NCBI GenBank assembly: GCA_019188255.1
Contig: JAETXT010000007.1
Location: 1,426,001-1,490,000, forward strand
Length of the DNA stretch: 64,000 nt
Direction: 5' to 3'
Origin: Verticillium longisporum
Taxonomy: Eukaryota > Ascomycota > Sordariomycetes > Glomerellales > Plectosphaerellaceae
The notes under the pieces were generated by a model that made no database searches, was not told the origin of the DNA, and saw only the letters and a list, made by a program, of their open reading frames with translations. Every line of letters starts with the position of its first letter. Within the stretch, counting starts at the first letter, position 1. Below, one piece after another: positions 58,614 to 64,000 of the stretch. The position numbers were made by a program, and so were the translations under genes.

Positions 58614-58895
58614 AGAGGGCTTCACTGCTTATGTGAACCCCGTTTCATTGCTTTGGCTGTGCCTGAGAGCTCTGAATAGGTAGGGTAGGTGATATAAGTC
58701 TTGTGATGTAGTTGATGATCTCTCTCTGAATTACCACTACCTACGTGAGTCAGATATACCCATCTGATTCACCGATCACGTAAGCTGTGATTCACGTGCT
58801 CCTGAGAGCTGTGAATCCCAGCCACGGTGATCACCATATCGGTGATCCCCTACCGAGATCACTGCCCTAGGGAACCCCCTAATATTGGTTCAACA
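58609..58895 (-). repeat. 5' LTR of the copia element
   Basis: 287 bp; one C longer than the left LTR and otherwise identical by reading. As the 5' LTR for the minus-strand transcript it would carry the promoter. TATATC-type boxes and repeated GATCAC motifs lie in its middle part. Confidence 0.96.
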
Positions 58896-58900
58896 CTCAT
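58896..58900. repeat. target-site duplication, right copy
   Basis: CTCAT directly outside the right LTR, identical to 52440-52444. Confidence 0.92.
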
Positions 58901-59195
58901 AGATGTTATCAACTAAACTATATCTAGATGCATAGCATGGAGAAGTATACCATTGAATGAACTGAGCATAGAATGCGTAGTACCTGGGATATAATGATGG
59001 CCTATGTATTCCTGCATAACATAGATAATAGGCTCAGATTAATACTCATGGATGATTAATCGATGACATGACTAGAATCATTTACATTGAACTGATAAAC
59101 ATTATAAGCTATCCAAACCACTATACTCCAGCCTCATGGTATCATTCATATGATTTCGCCCTCTTTACATATAACTCATTCATCAGTCAATCTGC
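58901..59195. other. AT-rich 3' flank of GLT1
   Basis: 295 bp, clearly AT-rich compared with the neighbouring genes and continuous in character with 52100-52439 once the element is removed. It probably contains the GLT1 3' untranslated region and terminator. No gene seen. Confidence 0.6.
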
Positions 59196-62100
59196 TCAGG
59201 CCAGAGCCGCAACCTGCTTGGCGCGGGCGCTGAAGATCTCCTGCGGCGTGTGCTTGACGATACCGCCAGTCACGGGCAGCGCCGTGTACTGCTCGAGGTA
59301 CAGATCAACCTCGCGAGCCGCCTGCCGGCCCTCGTTGATGCCCCACACAATGAGCGACTGGCCCCTGCGGCAGTCACCCGCCGCGAAGACGCCCTCAAGG
59401 TTGGTGGCGTACTTGCCCGGCGCCGTCTTGACGTTCTTGCGGGCGTCCTTCTCAATGTCGTCGCCGAGGATGCGGGCCTCGGGGCCGAGGAAACCCATCG
59501 ACAACAGCACGAGGTCCGCCGGGAAGAACTGGCGCGACTCTTCGAGCTTCTTCATGTCCCAACCGCCCGACGGCGACTTGGTCCACTCGACGCGGATGGT
59601 GTTGATGCCCTTGACGCGGCCGCTGCCGTCGTCGACAAACTCCTCCGACATGATGCAGTACTCGCGGGGTCCTTGCCCGTGTGCTGCTTGACCTCGGTGT
59701 GGCCGTAGTCCACGCGGTAGATGCGTGGCCACTGAGGCCACGGGTTGTCGTTGCCGCGCTGCGGGGCGGCTGCGGCAGCAGCTCAAAGTTGGTGACCGAC
59801 TTGGCGCCGTGGCGGACCGAGGTACCAATGCAGTCGTTGCCCGTGTCACCACCGCCAATGACGATGACGTCCTTGTCCTTGGCAGAGATGTACGAGCCGT
59901 CGGCGAGCTCCGAGTCGAGGAGCGACTTGGTGTTCTTGTGCAGGAACTCCATAGCAAAGTGAATGCCCTCCAGCGCGCGACCCTAGAAAGGCAGGTCACG
60001 CGCCACGTTCGCACCAGGCGCGATGATGACGGCGCCATGCTGGGCGCGAAGGTCGGCCAGGCTGGGCTGGCCCACCTCGCCCATGGCAACACCGAACTTG
60101 TACAGGACACCTACGGCGGCCATGAAATCGGTACGGCGCTTGACAATGCGCTTGTCAAGCTTCATGTTGGGAATGCCGTACATCAGGAGGCCACCAGGGC
60201 GGTCCGCGCGCTCGTACACCGTCACCAGGTGACCGGCGCGGTTGAGCTGGTCGGCAGCGGCGAGACCAGCGGGGCCGGAGCCGATGATGGCGATGTTCTT
60301 GCCGGTGCGGACCTTGGGAGGACGGGGAACCATCCAGCCCATGTCGAAGCCACGATCGATGATGGCGCACTCGATCGACTTGATGCCAACGGGATCCTCG
60401 TTGATGCCGAGAACACAGGCACCCTCGCAAGGAGCAGGGCAGACACGGCCGGTAAACTCGGGGAAGTTGTTGGTCATCAGGAGACGGTTGAGGGCGTCTT
60501 GCCACTGGTTCTGGAAGACCAGCTCGTTCCACTTGGGAATGATGTTGGAGATGGGGCAACCAGTCTCCGACTGGCAGAAAGGAACACCACAGTCCATGCA
60601 ACGAGCCGACTGATACTTGAGCTCGTCCTCGTTGAGGCGGCTGGAAAGCTCGGCCCAGTCCTTGGTGCGGGTCTTGGCGCTGCGGTACTTCTCCGAACGA
60701 CGCTGGTACTTCATGAAACCCTTCGTCTTGTCCAGAACGAGGGCGCGCTTCTTCTCGGCAGCGCTGTCGCCAATGGTCTCTTCGATATCTTGGAGCTTGG
60801 CGGCCTTCTCCTCCTTCTTCTTGTGCTGAACACCGGACACAATGGGCAGGTTGTACTCGTTGGCCTTGGCCTCGGCAGCCTTGGCGGCCTCCTCCTCGAG
60901 GACGCGCTTGTAGTCGACGGGGAGAACCTTGACAAAGCGAGGGAGGGCACGGTTGAAGTCGACCAGGATGCGAGCGGCAAGCTCGGAGCCAGTGTAGTGG
61001 TGGTGGTCCTCGATGAGGCCGCGCAGGTAGGCGATCTCAGTGGGCTCCTCGACCGGACCGGCTTCCACCATCTCCATGTTGAGCTTGGAGTGGAAGTCGT
61101 TGTTAATGTCGAGGACATAGGCGATACCACCAGACATGCCGGCGGCGAAGTTGCGGCCAGTGTTACCAAGAATGATGACACGGCCACCAGTCATGTACTC
61201 GCAACCGTGGTCACCGACACCCTCGACAACAGCGGTAGCTCCAGAGTTACGGACGGCAAAACGCTCGGCAGCAACACCGCGGAAGAAGCAGCTACCACTG
61301 GTGGCACCGTAGAGGCAGGTGTTACCAATGATGATGTTCTCCTCGGCCTTGAAGACGGCGTTGCGGGGAGGGTACACGATCAGACGGCCACCGGACAGGC
61401 CCTTTCCGACATAATCGTTTGAGTCACCCTCGAGCTCAAGAGTGACACCGGGAGCCAGGAAGGCACCGAAAGACTGACCACCGGACCCCTTGATGTTGAC
61501 GTGCACAGTGTCTAGGGGCAGACCGGCCTCGCCATAGCGCTTGGAGATGTGGTACGACAGCGACGTGCCCATGGCACGGTCGGTGTTGATAATGTCGCAC
61601 TCAATCCTCGAGGGAAGACCCTTGTCAAGCGTGAGTTCGGCCTCGGAGATGAGCTTGTTGTCAAGGCGGACGTGGAGCTTGTGGTCCTGCTTGCGGACGT
61701 TGAAGGTGGCGACACCGGGCCTCAGCTTGTGGGCCGGGGTAAGCAACAGGGACAGGTCAATGTTCTGCGTCTTGCTGTTGCGAAGGTCGTCGCGGACCTT
61801 GAGGACCTCGGCATGGCCAACCATCTCGTTGATAGTACGGAAGCCAAGGCGGGCCATGATAGCACGCAGCTCATTGGCCAGATAGTAGAAGAAGTTGATC
61901 ACATGCTCGGGCGTACCGGTGAACTTCTTGCGCAACTCAGGATCTTGAGTAGCAATACCTACAGGGCAAGTATTAAGGTGGCATTTCCGCATGATAATAC
62001 AGCCCATGGCGATCAGAGGAGCTGTCGCGAAGCCCCATTCTTCCGCACCAAGTAGACAGGCGATGGCGATGTCGCGGCCGGTCCTCAGCTGACCGTCAGT

Positions 62101-64000
62101 TTGGACGACAACCCGGCCACGGAGGTCGTTTAGGACTAGCGTCTGGTGTGTCTCGGCAAGACCAAGCTCCCAGGGCAGACCGGCGTACTTAATTCCCGTC
62201 CAGCGCGAGGCGCCCGTACCTCCGTCATGGCCCGAAATGAGGACATGGTCGGCCTTGGCCTTGGCGACACCGGACGCCACGATGCCGACGCCGACCTCGG
62301 ACACCAACTTGACGGAAACGCGCGAGCGAGGAGCAGAGCACTTGAGATCGTAAATGAGCTGCTTCAGATCCTCAATGGAATAAATGTCGTGGTGGGGCGG
62401 GGGCGAGATGAGACCGACACCAGGGGTGGAGTGACGAGTGCGGGCAATTGACTTGGAAACCTTGTGGCCAGGCAGCTCACCACCTTCACCGGGCTTGGCA
62501 CCCTGGGCCATCTTGATCTGGAGCTCATCCGAGTCGGCGAGGTAGTTGGAGGTGACACCGAAACGTCCGGAGGCAATCTGCTTAATGGCGGAACGCATGG
62601 TGTCTCCGTTGGCCATGCGCTGAGATCGCTCAGGATCCTCACCACCCTCTCCAGTGTTGGACTTGCCACCGAGCCTGTTCATGGCGACGGCCAAAGTGGA
62701 GTGAGACTCCATGGAGATGGAGCCGTAAGACATGGCGCCCGTGCAGAAGCGGCGCACAATCTCCGTCCACGGCTCAACTTGGTCGATGGGGACGGCGTCA
62801 CGCTCCTCGAACTTGAAGTCGAGAAGACCACGCAGAGTGCAGTTCTTGATTTGCTCGTACTCCGAGAGCGAGTAGGCTTCGTACGACTTGTCATTCTTGG
62901 TTCGAACGGCGTCTTGAATGTTGGCGATCGAGGTAGGGTCATTAATGTGGGCCTCACCACCGTCACGCCAGTGGTACTCGCCGGACTCAGGAAGTCCGGT
63001 GACGCCGACGGTGTAGCGGGAGGGGAAACCCCTCTCGTGGAAGCGGAAGGCATCTTCGGCGATGTACTCGAACTTGGAGCCCTGAATGCGAGACGCAGTG
63101 CCCTTGAAGCAGCGCTCGACGATGGAGTCATCAAGACCAAGAATCTCAAAGATCTGAGCACCCTTGTAACTGGCGAGGGTGGAGATACCCATCTTGCTCA
63201 TAACCTTGAGGATACCGCCATCGCAGGAGTGCTTGTAGTTGCGGATCAGGGTGTCATCCGTAAGCTTCTTCTTGATGAGCTTCTCGCGGTTGAGCTTGAG
63301 AATGCACTCCATGGCGAGGTACGGGTTGATGGCATCGGCGCCGTAACCAAGGAGCACACACATGTGGTGAACCTCACGGGCCTCAGCCGTCTCGAGGACG
63401 ATGGCGGCGTGCGCACGCCACTTGTTGCTCACAAGGTGGTGGTGGACCATGCCGGAAGCCAGGAGAGCGGAGACGGGCACACGCTCAGCAGAGGTGGCCC
63501 TGTCGGACAGGACAATGATGCGATCCTTGGCCTCGATAGCAGCAGTGGCCTCATCACAGATGAAGTCGAGATGACGCAGGTATCCCTCGACGCCCTCGGA
63601 CTTGGGGAAGGTGAGGTCAATGGTCTTCACAGTCCACTCGGAGTACTTGGTCGACATGTTCTTGATAGCGTTCAACTCGGGAATCGAGAGAATGGGGCTG
63701 GGAAGCAGCAGACGTCCGGTCTGGGAGGCATCCATCTCGAGGAGGTTGCCCTGAGGACCAACGTAGCACTCCAGAGACATGACGACCGACTCGCGAATAG
63801 GGTCAATGGGAGGGTTGGTGACCTGGGCGAAGAGCTGGCGGAAGTACTCGTACAGCAAGCGAGGCGCCTGAGACAAACAAGCCAGAGGGGCATCGTTGCC
63901 CATGGAGCCAAGTGCCTCCTTCTCATCGGAGGCCATGGGAGCCAGCAGGAGGCTCACCTGTTCGTGGGTGAAGCCGAAAGCCAGAAGAAGCGGGTCCTGC
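59196..64000 (-). CDS. GLT1: glutamate synthase (NADH/NADPH), 5' part beyond window, 3' part broken
   Basis: Large cytosolic enzyme converting glutamine and 2-oxoglutarate to two glutamates; fungi have alpha and beta domains fused (about 2100 residues). About the last 1600 codons are present and the frame enters from 64000. The central domain is followed by the FMN/glutamate synthase domain ([34 protein letters not shown]), 3Fe-4S site [12 protein letters not shown], and the GXGXG beta-helix region ([13 protein letters not shown]). The beta-like part has cysteine clusters [15 protein letters not shown] and CPAPCEGAC, the FAD site [15 protein letters not shown] and the NAD(P) site [13 protein letters not shown]. 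An in-frame TAG at 59983-59985 interrupts between RDLPF and [13 protein letters not shown]. The frame then shifts twice by one base, at G4 runs 59763-59766 and 59666-59669, before resuming to TGA at 59196. As typed the product lacks the NAD(P)-binding end. Confidence 0.95.
59983..59985 (-). other. in-frame TAG within GLT1
   Basis: The codon between two strongly conserved segments reads TAG; one base change from CAG or AAG would explain it. No splice sites surround it. Confidence 0.8.

Larger units (their letters stand above)
52445..58895 (-). mobile_element. Ty1/copia LTR retrotransposon, apparently complete
   Basis: 6451 bp bounded by LTRs of 286 and 287 bp with TGTTGA...TCAACA ends and a CTCAT target duplication. 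The coding strand is minus: 5' LTR at the right, then a 343-nt leader, one uninterrupted gag-pol frame, a purine tract, and the 3' LTR at the left. Domain order (protease, integrase, reverse transcriptase, RNase H) is that of the copia superfamily, as integrase precedes reverse transcriptase. The LTRs differ only in the length of one C run, implying recent insertion. There are no C-to-T transitions typical of repeat-induced point mutation between the LTRs. It sits between GLT1 and VTC4, both on the same strand as the element. Confidence 0.96.

Noticed and set aside
59725..61422. 565-codon open frame on plus opposite GLT1
   Set aside because: Leu/Val/Gly/Asp-rich antisense shadow; the minus strand encodes conserved glutamate synthase.

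Overview
The window looks like nuclear DNA of a filamentous ascomycete (Pezizomycotina, probably Sordariomycetes). Introns are short (about 50-120 nt) with GTRNGY donors and CTRAC-type branch sites. Intergenic spaces are long, promoters are pyrimidine-rich and third codon positions are GC-rich. The protein families are fungal: Zn2Cys6 factor, VTC4 polyphosphate polymerase, GH128 wall glucanase, NADH-type glutamate synthase and a Xyd1-like D-xylose dehydrogenase. Species placement is inference only. All coordinates and exon joins were read by eye from splice motifs, reading frame and family knowledge.

Layout. 0.5-2.9 kb: PCF11, mRNA 3'-end processing (+). 5.4-7.4 kb: FGGY carbohydrate kinase, ribulokinase-like (+). 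8.8-11.1 kb: fungal protein of unknown function (+). 11.4-12.4 kb: aldo-keto reductase (-), with two apparent one-base losses. 13.6-14.8 kb: D-xylose dehydrogenase-like Gfo/Idh/MocA enzyme (+). 17.6-18.4 kb: TRM9 tRNA wobble-uridine methyltransferase (+). 19.0-20.3 kb: Myb/SANT factor (-), start codon unresolved. 20.3-27.6 kb: about 7.3 kb with no convincing gene. 27.6-28.7 kb: tubulin cofactor B (+). 31.9-33.5 kb: membrane PA/RING ubiquitin ligase (+). 36.7-38.6 kb: multi-pass membrane protein with eight exons (+), preceded by a 19-bp minisatellite. 40.1-41.2 kb: GH128 glucanase (-). 45.8-47.3 kb: Zn2Cys6 regulator (+), with one apparent one-base loss. 47.9-48.8 kb: unknown protein (+). 49.1-51.5 kb: VTC4 (-). 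52.4-58.9 kb: a nearly pristine Ty1/copia retrotransposon on the minus strand with a 5-bp target duplication. 59.2-64.0 kb: the last three quarters of GLT1, glutamate synthase (-), entering from the right edge and damaged near its 3' end.

The genes are mostly unlinked housekeeping functions. One possible theme is sugar metabolism at 5-15 kb: the FGGY kinase, the aldo-keto reductase and the xylose dehydrogenase lie within 9.5 kb, and the last two share a 1.24-kb divergent promoter.

Two things deserve a second look. First, the copia element is young (LTRs identical except for one C), has a single uninterrupted gag-pol frame, an unusual primer-binding region, and two leader repeats whose hairpin stems show compensatory changes. 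Second, five single-base losses in three conserved genes, mostly in G/C runs, plus an in-frame TAG in GLT1, look more like a base-calling pattern than decay, but real inactivation is not excluded.
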